Positions 7,539 through 15,279 of a stretch of DNA of 59,610 bases are shown here, in pieces. Positions within the stretch are counted from its first letter, which is position 1. Every line of letters begins with the position of its first letter. The translations under genes were made by a program, and so were the position numbers. Source of the stretch: a virus; IMG/VR virus record IMGVR_UViG_3300029922_000075, positions 1 through 59,610 of that record; one strand, given 5' to 3'. The notes beneath the pieces were generated by a model. That model was not told the origin of the DNA. It saw only the letters and a list, made by a program, of their open reading frames with translations, and made no database searches.

Positions 7539-8354
7539 TTAGATTCCAGAAAGCAGATTAGCAACACCTTGTTTATTAGATGTAGTACTAGTTGCTTTTG
7601 TAGTCTGTGTATCACTAGCTGCTGCTAATGTATCATACTTCTGTAAAGTAAAAGAGTTTTGGTAATCAGAGTTCCAGGCATAACCCTTTAACTGCTCTTT
7701 CAATTTATTTATGTAAGTGCTTCCTCCACGAAGAATTACTTTACCATAAACATCTTGATATAGCTTACCATCTGTAGATTTTACTCCCAGTAGAACACGT
7801 ACTTTATTATTAGCAAATGTCTTTACAACATTATCTAATTCTTCCAGCTTACCACCAATCAAATCAGATATTGGAGTGTCTAATTTAATCTCACTATCAG
7901 CTTTAGTAGTGTCTATATTAGACAAAGCTACCAACAGCTCATACAAAGACTCCTCACCTTTATAAGAAGGCCTAAATGGGGGTTTAAACCATTTGTAGTC
8001 TTTAGCTCCATCAGCTGTAAAATCCTCAGCAGCTTTAGCCCAGGCAGTCTTACCTGTATTATTAATGAACTGAGTTTTGATATTATCCTTATCTGTCCTG
8101 ATGTCATTTTCCAGGAAAATAGAAAGTTTAGTAACAATATCAAGCTCTTTACTCTTCAACCAAACATCTAACCGTATAGTAGCTATATTACTATCGGATT
8201 TGCTAATACCCTCATAAATAGGCTCTTTAACATTATCCCTACCTAGTAATTTACCTAATTCTTCTTGAGAAGGATTAATAGCTACTACATTCATATCTGC
8301 CAACCCTGTATAAAGTTGACGTTCACTTAACTGCGCTTGTTGACCTTTAACCAT
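7539..8354 (-). CDS. Putative single-stranded DNA-binding or replication protein (271 aa)
   Basis: The middle (NNTGKTAWAKAAEDF, then WFKPPFRPSYKGEESLYELL) resembles a phage replication-associated family that I recall being labelled ssDNA-binding. The C-terminus after about residue 240 is Ser/Thr/Ala/Gln-rich and flexible. A strong terminator follows, as for abundant proteins. It heads toward the ATPase and helicase genes. The binding role is inferred; what is seen is a soluble, non-enzymatic-looking protein in the replication block. Confidence 0.4.
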   Translation of the reverse strand: MVKGQQAQLSERQLYTGLADMNVVAINPSQEELGKLLGRDNVKEPIYEGISKSDSNIATIRLDVWLKSKELDIVTKLSIFLENDIRTDKDNIKTQFINNTGKTAWAKAAEDFTADGAKDYKWFKPPFRPSYKGEESLYELLVALSNIDTTKADSEIKLDTPISDLIGGKLEELDNVVKTFANNKVRVLLGVKSTDGKLYQDVYGKVILRGGSTYINKLKEQLKGYAWNSDYQNSFTLQKYDTLAAASDTQTTKATSTTSNKQGVANLLSGI

Positions 8355-8372
8355 TTTGTATTTTCGTAATTA

Positions 8373-8945
8373 TTACTGAACTGTAACCATTTCATTTTCA
8401 CCTGTATTCACACTAACTGGAACACCATCCACTTTATGCTCATTATCATTAGTATGTAGCATAGAAATAGCTGGAACCTCTTTAATAAGATAAAATGTAC
8501 CTTGTTCTGCATATTCTTTAGGAACTGCATCACCGGTATAAGCTATTATCTCTAAGTCAGACTCAGTGGTTGGATCAAGATTAAAATCTTTTATCAACGC
8601 ATTATATAGGGCCTTATTAGCAAAACTGTAACTAGTTCTACCAACAGGAAATCTTTCAGTGTCAAATTCTCCATTATTTACAAATAAGAATCTCATACCA
8701 TTATCAGTAATAGCGGTAGAAATTGTTTCATTTGAATAAGTAACAGGGAGATCATCTCCACTAGCAACTACTTCACGATTTAGCATCATAGTAGTATAAG
8801 CTAGGTCATTAAATTCAATCATTCTCCTACTCATTATACCTCCTTCAGGTTTAAGAGTAATAATCATCTTCCCAGGGTATTTCTCTGGGGAACTCTCTAC
8901 TACTGATTTCACAGTAGTTCCAAAACTAAATCCTTTTATGCTCAT
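8373..8945 (-). CDS. Hypothetical protein (190 aa)
   Basis: A soluble, beta-rich-looking protein (GMRFLFVNNGEFDTERFPVG, EQGTFYLIKEVPAISML) with an acidic C-terminus. It overlaps the ATPase gene upstream by 4 bases and lies 18 bases before the DNA-binding candidate, so it is probably part of the same replication or recombination complex. I do not recognise it. Confidence 0.6.
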   Translation of the reverse strand: MSIKGFSFGTTVKSVVESSPEKYPGKMIITLKPEGGIMSRRMIEFNDLAYTTMMLNREVVASGDDLPVTYSNETISTAITDNGMRFLFVNNGEFDTERFPVGRTSYSFANKALYNALIKDFNLDPTTESDLEIIAYTGDAVPKEYAEQGTFYLIKEVPAISMLHTNDNEHKVDGVPVSVNTGENEMVTVQ

Positions 8946-9625
8946 TGTTTTTCGTACTCTTGTATTCTGTTAATAATTGCTTGGTAATCATTTGGTATTT
9001 CAGCTTTATCCCACATTTCCATAGGGCTTCTGGCAGTGTTAAAGCCATTATTCTGAGTATCCAAACTATAAATGTTTCCTGTTGGGCCTGATACTACTTT
9101 AGTATAATATGTATGGATTACATTTCCATTAATATTAAACTTAGTAGCCATCTTACCTAATACTTTCTTCCTCTCCCTAGTAGAAGTACCACTCTTGAAC
9201 TCTTCTAACTGCCAAAGCATAAGGATATAGAAAGGCTCACCATTCTTAAGCGCTTTAGCACCCATTTGAATAATGATAGCTTCTAGCTCCTCATAGCTTT
9301 TAGGAACAATTAAATTCTTACCTGCTACATACTTACTTTTAGCTCCTGGATAAGATAAAGGCTTTCCATCAACATTTGCATAGATAGTTTCATCAGGATT
9401 AAGAGTCCTTGTTCCTACTGTTTTACCAGTACCTTCCCTTCCTAAAACATCAATAATTTCACCTCCAGTAGGATATACAGCATCTTTAGCTACATTTACT
9501 AGATGCAAAATCTCTGCACCATAATCACGCCATTCATCATAATCTGCTTTCTTACCAGAGAATAGCAGATCAGTATACAAGTTATCTTGTAACTGATTAA
9601 CTGTGTCAATAACTAAAACTTTCAT
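8942..9625 (-). CDS. P-loop ATPase with shuffled motif order
   Basis: Walker A is clear at residues 62-69 (GREGTGKT), followed by NVDGKPLSYPGAKSKY and, near the C-terminus, KKVLGKMATKF and SLDTQNNGFNTARSP, all as in a common phage AAA/Sak4-like ATPase family. In that family the Walker B strand lies after Walker A; here the only such strand (KVLVIDTVNQL) is at the very N-terminus, before Walker A, and the next strand (EPFYILMLW) has no acid. The chain looks circularly permuted or segment-swapped. Such ATPases act in annealing or recombination with an SSB. Confidence 0.65.
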   Translation of the reverse strand: MKVLVIDTVNQLQDNLYTDLLFSGKKADYDEWRDYGAEILHLVNVAKDAVYPTGGEIIDVLGREGTGKTVGTRTLNPDETIYANVDGKPLSYPGAKSKYVAGKNLIVPKSYEELEAIIIQMGAKALKNGEPFYILMLWQLEEFKSGTSTRERKKVLGKMATKFNINGNVIHTYYTKVVSGPTGNIYSLDTQNNGFNTARSPMEMWDKAEIPNDYQAIINRIQEYEKQ

Positions 9626-9807
9626 TCTATACTTTCTGCTATTTTACTTACCTTACTATAAAGTCTAGTAAGTTTAGCAAGTGTTAAATCTATAACTATG
9701 TCATAACTAAGAACTTTATTCTCAATTATACCTTTTTGTATAAAAGCTATATACTCTAGTATACCTATGTAACTTTTTACTGTCTCAGCAACCTCTTCTT
9801 TTGTCAT
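9622..9807 (-). CDS. Small helical protein (61 aa)
   Basis: An unrecognised all-helical peptide (SYIGILEYIAFIQKGIIENK). It overlaps both neighbours by 4 bases (ATGA), so it is very probably translated. Function unknown. Confidence 0.6.
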   Translation of the reverse strand: MTKEEVAETVKSYIGILEYIAFIQKGIIENKVLSYDIVIDLTLAKLTRLYSKVSKIAESIE

Positions 9808-9992
9808 ATCTGTGTTTCAAGTTCCTTTAAGAAGTTTTTAATTCTTTTCTGATTATTACCTACAATCTCAAATGCTCTTTTAGAAGCAAATGCAGGTCTA
9901 AGGTTTAATCCAAGTTCCTCAAAGTCCTTACCTAACTCTGTAAGAAGTTCCTTAGCATTCTGTTGTGTATTCACTAAATCTTTTGTGCTCAT
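9804..9992 (-). CDS. Small coiled-coil protein (62 aa)
   Basis: An unrecognised helical protein (TQQNAKELLTELGKDFEELGLNL, RIKNFLKELETQI) with ATGA-type overlaps on both sides. Function unknown. Confidence 0.6.
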   Translation of the reverse strand: MSTKDLVNTQQNAKELLTELGKDFEELGLNLRPAFASKRAFEIVGNNQKRIKNFLKELETQI

Positions 9993-10558
9993 TTTATTAG
10001 AGTTAGAACCTTTGGTAAAATAATAGCCTTTTGTGGAGCATAGGTTTCCCCATTTTCATAATACCATGCAGTACTACCAAGAACCTCTGTAGCTAATGCA
10101 GCCTGTGCTAGTGGAGAAAGAATAGAACTATGAGATAAATAAGCTCTAAGCTCACCTTCAAAACTAAAATCAGAATTAGCTACAGCATGACCAAAATAGT
10201 CATGTACTGCTCTAAACTTTAGATTATTTTCCTTAAGATAAGGATGTGGTTTTCCACCAGTATATACACGTAAATGCTTATTAACATTAATGTCATGCAG
10301 CATTACTATAGAACTGCCATACTCACCATTGTCAGAGTACTCTATATCAACTAAAGACTCAAGTATCATGTAATGAATATTTGTCTCATTTATAAGAGCA
10401 TCATAACACTTAGAAACAAGATTATTATAAGCAGTTATACTATTAGTATAATGCCTATAGTCCCATACTATCCTATCCTCCTCATCATTCATGTAATGGA
10501 ATACTTCTATGCTTTGTAGCCTATCAAAAGTTCTTGCTAACTGTTCTATATAAGTCAT
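9989..10558 (-). CDS. Phage protein with HDYFGH putative metal site (189 aa)
   Basis: The C-terminal half reads KFRAVHDYFGHAVA, FEGELRAYLSH, SPLAQAALATEVLGSTAWYY. This His/Asp/Glu-rich block recurs in phage proteins and looks like a metal-binding or hydrolase core, but I know of no confirmed activity. The N-terminal half is helical and aromatic. It overlaps its neighbours by 3-4 bases inside the replication operon. Confidence 0.6.
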   Translation of the reverse strand: MTYIEQLARTFDRLQSIEVFHYMNDEEDRIVWDYRHYTNSITAYNNLVSKCYDALINETNIHYMILESLVDIEYSDNGEYGSSIVMLHDINVNKHLRVYTGGKPHPYLKENNLKFRAVHDYFGHAVANSDFSFEGELRAYLSHSSILSPLAQAALATEVLGSTAWYYENGETYAPQKAIILPKVLTLIK

Positions 10559-10725
10559 TATTCCTTATTTAGCTTTTCAATGAACCTTCCTATCTTCTGC
10601 TTATTGGCCTCAATAGCGTCATAGACTTCTTCTTCTATTTGTGGATAAAGATCATTTAAGTCATCTACTATCTCTTTTAAGAAAGAAATGACTTCTTCTT
10701 TTAGCTTTTGTTCTTCAGTTTGCAT
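10558..10725 (-). CDS. Small acidic helical protein (55 aa)
   Basis: ATG at 10725-10723, stop TAA at 10560-10558. The peptide (MQTEEQKLKEEVISFLKEI...) is a charged coiled coil. Its stop overlaps the ATG of the next gene by one base. Function unknown. Confidence 0.6.
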   Translation of the reverse strand: MQTEEQKLKEEVISFLKEIVDDLNDLYPQIEEEVYDAIEANKQKIGRFIEKLNKE

Positions 10726-10727
10726 AG

Positions 10728-10957
10728 TTATATAGTTTTTTTAAAGATTCCAAACTCATCATAGTCTATGTTATAGCCCCTACCCCAAATAATATTTTTA
10801 TACTCTTCATCAGCCTTACTAAATTCTAAGTATACTTTAGGTTCTTGAATAAGACCCCTAAAGAATCCCCCACCTTTATAACAGGACCCTTAGACTCAAT
10901 AATATCTCTCATTTTGCCTAATTCATCATCAGACATCTCAAATTGTTTTCTTTCCAT
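10728..10957 (-). pseudogene. Small gene with a one-base frameshift in a G run
   Basis: From the ATG at 10957-10955 the frame reads MERKQFEMSDDELGKM...GPVIKV and then goes out of frame at a run of five G (CCCCC at 10867-10871 on the plus strand). Inserting one G restores a 76-residue protein continuing GGFFRGLIQEPKVYLEFSK and ending ...FKKTI at 10728. It overlaps the helicase stop. It may be a true inactivation, a sequencing error or a -1 recoding site. The restored protein is soluble and unrecognised. Confidence 0.6.
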
Positions 10958-12150
10958 TAATCAAATAAATAAGGTGAATAATCTTCTCCTATTTCTTTAG
11001 CAGTAGGAAGCTCAATAAAATGTCCATTCTCTCCAATAAAGTTGTAGCCATAAGCAACATCATCCACACCATAGCTATTCTTAAGGATAGTAACTGATCT
11101 AAACCGGTTTTCCCCTTTAGGAGTTACAAACCTGTCAATCTTATATCCCATATGAGCAAAGTCTTTCAACTTATAAGGATTAAATAATCCCATAGCTACA
11201 TCACAATCCTCATACATATTACCACTACCTTTAAAATCACTTGGTAAAGGACTTAAATCAGTCTTAGTCCTCCTTATAGTATCTTCAAGGCCCCTATTAA
11301 ACTGAGAGATATTTAAGGGTGACATCCAATAGGTATCTCTAAGGATCCTACCATATTCACTATGCTTATCTAGATTTTCCTTCTCTGTAAAAACTTTATT
11401 ATCTCTCCTCTCTTTCTTTAGATTACCAACGTGATCAGTAACTAATTCCACTATTCTATCTTCACTAGAGGGCACATAAAGCTCTGAGTAAGGTGTAAGC
11501 TCATATCTCTTACCATAAGCTTCTACAGTGACAATAAAGACCTTATTACCAGTACTGTCTAATCTATAAATATCATCAGAGAAGTAAATCTTATCACCTT
11601 TGGTAGACTCTACATATTCACCGGCAACCGCTTTAAAGTAAGTTCCTGTAGCCCAAGCATACTTCACTGCATGATTATAGATACCAGTAGGGTTTTCTGG
11701 CCCAGAGATTATCTCCACCACATCTTCCATCTCCTCAAAGTAGTTCCTATAGGTCTTAACAAGATCATAGGTCTCCTGGCTCATTTTGCTCTTTCTGTGC
11801 CATCCTAATACTAATGCTACATCTACTATAAGTCCTTTATCCACAAAAATTCTCTCAGTAATCCATTTAGCTATCTTATAGGATTTGCTTCTTTCCATAC
11901 TTCGGTAAATAATCTTAAGCTTTATATTGCTAGTTTCTTTATTAGCAATATACCATGCATAAGGACTAAGTACATAAGCCTGATCAACAAAGCTAGTCTT
12001 ACCTGTACCACTCATTCCACCAACAAGAGTATACATCTTCTGCCCAATGGAAAGAATATCATCTAGCTTATTAAAGCCAGTAGGTATCCTAACTGCCTCT
12101 CCCCTATAACCTTTATCTATCTCAACTAAAGCCTCGTCAAATAAACTCAT
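10957..12150 (-). CDS. DnaB-like replicative helicase
   Basis: A RecA-fold helicase of 397 residues. The linker IPTGFNKLDDIL precedes Walker A (GGMSGTGKTS, residues 44-53), as in the C-terminal domain of DnaB. Later segments include ISQFNRGLEDTIRR...LPSDFKGSGNMYEDCDVAMGLFNP, the DnaB-type QLNR/GSG-sensor region. The DnaA/DnaG-interacting N-terminal domain is absent, and a beta-rich insert (about residues 165-245) is present. It would unwind DNA at the fork with the primase at 5972. The stop overlaps a frameshifted small gene. Confidence 0.8.
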   Translation of the reverse strand: MSLFDEALVEIDKGYRGEAVRIPTGFNKLDDILSIGQKMYTLVGGMSGTGKTSFVDQAYVLSPYAWYIANKETSNIKLKIIYRSMERSKSYKIAKWITERIFVDKGLIVDVALVLGWHRKSKMSQETYDLVKTYRNYFEEMEDVVEIISGPENPTGIYNHAVKYAWATGTYFKAVAGEYVESTKGDKIYFSDDIYRLDSTGNKVFIVTVEAYGKRYELTPYSELYVPSSEDRIVELVTDHVGNLKKERRDNKVFTEKENLDKHSEYGRILRDTYWMSPLNISQFNRGLEDTIRRTKTDLSPLPSDFKGSGNMYEDCDVAMGLFNPYKLKDFAHMGYKIDRFVTPKGENRFRSVTILKNSYGVDDVAYGYNFIGENGHFIELPTAKEIGEDYSPYLFD

Positions 12151-12221
12151 TTTTTAATTCTAGAGTATATTAGTAAACAAAGCACTATTAAATATGCAAT
12201 AGTAAAAGTAGTATAGCTCAT
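12147..12221 (-). CDS. Single-helix membrane peptide (24 aa)
   Basis: ATG at 12221-12219 opens MSYTTFTIAYLIVLCLLIYS then RIKK and TGA. Both ends overlap neighbours as ATGA, the exact coupling used by real genes here. It is a single transmembrane helix with a basic tail, unrecognised. Confidence 0.5.
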   Translation of the reverse strand: MSYTTFTIAYLIVLCLLIYSRIKK

Positions 12222-12736
12222 AAGTAAGTTCTATTAGTTGTTGGTGTGAAATCATTATTATCTCCTTCCTCTATAGCTTCACAATACTGTGATAATAGTG
12301 ACTGATTATCTTTAGTTATAAAGTAATCTGCTTGTGGAAAATAAAGATAATTAGTTCTACTAAACTGCTCTAAGGCAGCTTTTGTAGCTTTCATTATAGT
12401 ATCTTTTCCATACTTGTACTTAGATACAAACTTTTGCATCTTTTCTCTACAGGCTTGTTTATCCCCTCTATAAGCTCTGTAGGTATTAGGATTCTTTCCC
12501 TCTGGGAAGAGCATTCTCCATTCATCTACCCAATCCTTTACAGATTGAGATTGTTCTACCTCTTCAATAACTGCTCCTCCCATAACTGCTATAAACTTGT
12601 CTCTATCACCTTTGGTGTTAACACCAGGAATAATAAGACCGGCATTTTGTAATACTTTATACTCTGATGGCACTAATCTTAGCAGTAATCTACTATTTTC
12701 AGCATCATATTCTGCACTATCAACTTGAAAAATCAT
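12218..12736 (-). CDS. Putative replication accessory protein (172 aa)
   Basis: Lies between the DnaB-like and SF2 helicase genes. It has a beta-rich start (VDSAEYDAENSRLLLRLVP) and a basic, aromatic helical C-terminal half (WVDEWRMLFPEG, REKMQKFVSKYKYGKDTI, NYLYFPQADYF). This composition fits a loader or DNA-binding partner, but there is no recognisable family. Overlaps of 4 bases on both sides with micro-genes. Confidence 0.5.
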   Translation of the reverse strand: MIFQVDSAEYDAENSRLLLRLVPSEYKVLQNAGLIIPGVNTKGDRDKFIAVMGGAVIEEVEQSQSVKDWVDEWRMLFPEGKNPNTYRAYRGDKQACREKMQKFVSKYKYGKDTIMKATKAALEQFSRTNYLYFPQADYFITKDNQSLLSQYCEAIEEGDNNDFTPTTNRTYL

Positions 12737-12819
12737 AAGAATCTTGGTACTTTAAAGCCATTATCAACATCAGCTAACATAACTACTGGATCAAATAATT
12801 CTTTTGATATTGTGGTCAT
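12733..12819 (-). CDS. Micro-protein between helicase genes (28 aa)
   Basis: ATG at 12819-12817 gives MTTISKELFDPVVMLADVDN then GFKVPRFL and TGA. Start and stop both overlap neighbours as ATGA. Soluble and unrecognised. Confidence 0.45.
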   Translation of the reverse strand: MTTISKELFDPVVMLADVDNGFKVPRFL

Positions 12820-13931
12820 AATAAATCATTATAAAGATATGAGATTAAACTAGGATCAATATTCCTTAACGTAGACTCTAACCATTGCTTCTCAATAGTA
12901 TCCACAAAGCAGAAGATATAAATGTCTGCTATCTTTCCTTCTTCCCATCTAATAACTCTACCTAATCTTTGAATAAGGTCTCTCTCAGTCATAAAGTAGG
13001 ACATCACTATCATAGCGTTAAGGTTAGTTAAGTTAACACCCTGCTTAAGCATTTTAAAGCTACCAAGATCATTAATATCTCCTTTCTGAAACATGTCAAA
13101 GAATAACTTATTAGCTATTTTTCTTTCCTTAGAAAAACCTTTTTGGCTATATATTGCATGAGGAGTTACTTCAGTTAATGCCTTTATAGAATTAGAAAAA
13201 GTTAGAACTCTCTTGTTTGCATCTAATAATAAAGACCTTAACTTTTGAGCGCTTTTTACCCTAGTAGGAAGTCCAAACATAAAAGCTTGAGTTTGCCTGT
13301 GCAGAAACTTATCATTGTGATTATTAAGCTCTGCCTCTTTAGCTCTATGTTCAAACTGTTTATATCTTAGCTTATTTTCTTCACTTTCAGAAGATATAAG
13401 GCATTCAATAATATTAATCTTAAATGGGCTAACAATACCGTCAGCTACGGCCTGATTAATATTATAGGTAAAGATAAGCGGTATGTCAAACTGAGCTAGA
13501 AAGTTCTGATGAGTTCTATTTACAGTGGCGCTTAAAGCCATTACTCTACCAAAGCTATTATGCAAGTAAATCTTTGAATACTCTTCTGACAAAGTTCCAT
13601 GAACCTCATCTGAAATATAGTAGTCAAAGTACTTATCTCTCCATTTATGTGCAGATTGAATAGTAGCTAAAGTAACATTATAATCTTCAATATCTACTCC
13701 CCACTTCTCAAACTCTAGCTTCCAGCTATTAAGTATAAATAAATCAGGAGCAGTAATAAGCACTGAAGTACCAGGTGTAGTATCTCTCATTATAAGAGAT
13801 AACAAGGCTACTCTAGTCTTACCTACACCAGTAGCTATTTGAAGTAACCCTCTACCACCAGCTACAAGCCAAGCATTATATGCCTGGTCTTGTATCTCTT
13901 TTTGCTTTTGTTCTTTCTCCTGAATAGTCAT
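12816..13931 (-). CDS. SF2 DNA helicase (UvsW/DEAD-like)
   Basis: Walker A is ATGVGKT (residues 33-39), Walker B DEVHG (about 109), motif III LSATV (about 134), and motif VI DLIQRLGRVIRWEEG (about 333). ITAPDLFILNSW and MLKQGVNLTNLNAMIV are the Ia and V regions. At 371 residues it is a compact two-domain helicase like UvsW, which unwinds branched recombination and replication intermediates. It is cotranscribed with the replicative helicase. Confidence 0.8.
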   Translation of the reverse strand: MTIQEKEQKQKEIQDQAYNAWLVAGGRGLLQIATGVGKTRVALLSLIMRDTTPGTSVLITAPDLFILNSWKLEFEKWGVDIEDYNVTLATIQSAHKWRDKYFDYYISDEVHGTLSEEYSKIYLHNSFGRVMALSATVNRTHQNFLAQFDIPLIFTYNINQAVADGIVSPFKINIIECLISSESEENKLRYKQFEHRAKEAELNNHNDKFLHRQTQAFMFGLPTRVKSAQKLRSLLLDANKRVLTFSNSIKALTEVTPHAIYSQKGFSKERKIANKLFFDMFQKGDINDLGSFKMLKQGVNLTNLNAMIVMSYFMTERDLIQRLGRVIRWEEGKIADIYIFCFVDTIEKQWLESTLRNIDPSLISYLYNDLL

Positions 13932-13942
13932 GGTAGTGGATT

Positions 13943-14434
13943 TTAAAGATTTAATTTTTTAAGATAACGCACAATAGAGTACATATCCTTATAGAATTGC
14001 TTTTTCTTTTTTGGATCAGTGGAGTATTGCTGTATATCTCTATCTACTACTAAATTTACTTTTTTTTCTGGATATTTAAGATGATTGTAAAAGTAGTCTA
14101 CAGCTATAGTTATATTACCTCTTCTTAGACAATCTAGAGCATTTAGCTTAAACATAGTAGACTGTAAAAAGTAAGGTTCGTAAAATGCTGCGTTATTATT
14201 AATATATACTCCTAAGTTCATAGCCATAACACTGCCACCTAGACACACTTCACAGATAGCTTCTGGCTTACTTTCACAATATCCAGGATTAATAGGAGCA
14301 TGTACAACTTCCATATTTACACAATATAAAGGATTCTTTTCTACTAGTTTTAAATCGGCTAAAGCTAACCGTAAAGTCTCCCACAGTTTATTTGGAAGTG
14401 TCTTTCTTACTTTCTTTTTTGTTAGTGTTTTCAT
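13943..14434 (-). CDS. Hypothetical cysteine-containing protein (163 aa)
   Basis: The basic start (MKTLTKKKVRKTLPNKLWET) is followed by a middle with scattered Cys (NPLYCVN, GYCESKPEAICEVCLGGSV) that could bind a metal, and a basic C-terminus. No family recognised. It overlaps the next gene by 4 bases. Confidence 0.55.
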   Translation of the reverse strand: MKTLTKKKVRKTLPNKLWETLRLALADLKLVEKNPLYCVNMEVVHAPINPGYCESKPEAICEVCLGGSVMAMNLGVYINNNAAFYEPYFLQSTMFKLNALDCLRRGNITIAVDYFYNHLKYPEKKVNLVVDRDIQQYSTDPKKKKQFYKDMYSIVRYLKKLNL

Positions 14435-14727
14435 ACAGGTTGTAGTTTAGGTTCAGTAATTTCTTCAATAATACGAGCTACCATTTGCTCTTCCTCTTCA
14501 TTAAGATATTCTTCCAGTAAAGCAAATTTTGCTTCATTCCAAACGTATATCCAGCCATTCTGCACCTTCGGTATCTCATTTAATATTAGACAAATTGGAT
14601 GTAGAATAGAGTACCCTTTAACTGTATAAGTTAAATTCTTTATCGGCTTAATAAATGGCTTCTCACCTACTTCTTGTTCCCACTTATTAGTGATACAAAC
14701 TATTTTATCTCCTATATTAAATTTCAT
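14431..14727 (-). CDS. Hypothetical SH3-like protein (98 aa)
   Basis: Begins MKFNIGDKIVCITNKWEQEV, a KxGDK(I/V) barrel opening also seen in neighbouring genes, and ends in an acidic helix. Unrecognised. It is separated by 4 bases from a similarly built gene upstream, so the pair may be diverged duplicates. Confidence 0.55.
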   Translation of the reverse strand: MKFNIGDKIVCITNKWEQEVGEKPFIKPIKNLTYTVKGYSILHPICLILNEIPKVQNGWIYVWNEAKFALLEEYLNEEEEQMVARIIEEITEPKLQPV

Positions 14728-14731
14728 TTTA

Positions 14732-14968
14732 TTAAGGAGTTACAACTTTTACATTAACAGCTTCAAAACAATCTACATCCCAGGTATTCTCTTTTTCATC
14801 CCTACCTAAAGGAAAGCCTTCTAAAGAGATATAGTCACCATAAATATTCTTTACTTTGTACACCTTTCCTTCATTAGGAAATGTACTTTTATCTATCATA
14901 AGTTTACCATTATCATACCAGGTATCACTTACAGATTTTACTTCTTGTCCAATTTGGAAATTATTCAT
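14732..14968 (-). CDS. Hypothetical SH3-like protein (78 aa)
   Basis: MNNFQIGQEVKSVSDTWYDN...EGKVYKVKNIYGDYISLEGFP has the strand pattern of a small SH3-like barrel and resembles the next gene (14431). An A/T-rich leader (AAAATTAAAAACT) precedes the ATG. Function unknown. Confidence 0.55.
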   Translation of the reverse strand: MNNFQIGQEVKSVSDTWYDNGKLMIDKSTFPNEGKVYKVKNIYGDYISLEGFPLGRDEKENTWDVDCFEAVNVKVVTP

Positions 14969-14973
14969 AGTTT

Positions 14974-15279
14974 TTAATTTTTAGGGTTTTCTTTGAAAGA
15001 CCTTTTTGGCCCATAAGTATTACATACTGCACATCTATACTCCTCATCAACTTCTGATATGCCTGGAGTAAAGATAATAGAAGAGTTACCACCAGAATAA
15101 GTATGGTTACACAGCATCTTAATTTCGTACAGTTCTCTATTCTTACTACTAAGAATTTCTGTTAAGTCCATTAACTTTTTCCTACTGCTCTCTATTTGAG
15201 ATCTAAGTTTATAGACGAGTTTCTCTTTTGCAAAATACGGGTTCATATAAATAGTTTTATTTTGACCAATAATCATCAA
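14974..15279 (-). CDS. Putative small zinc-binding protein (101 aa)
   Basis: The N-terminal half is a basic coiled coil (LRSQIESSRKKLMDLTEIL). The C-terminal half has CNH and YRCAVCNTYG, a Cys/His and CxxC set that could hold one zinc ion. The first part overlaps the end of the DNA polymerase gene by 23 bases. Function unknown. Confidence 0.55.
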   Translation of the reverse strand: MMIIGQNKTIYMNPYFAKEKLVYKLRSQIESSRKKLMDLTEILSSKNRELYEIKMLCNHTYSGGNSSIIFTPGISEVDEEYRCAVCNTYGPKRSFKENPKN

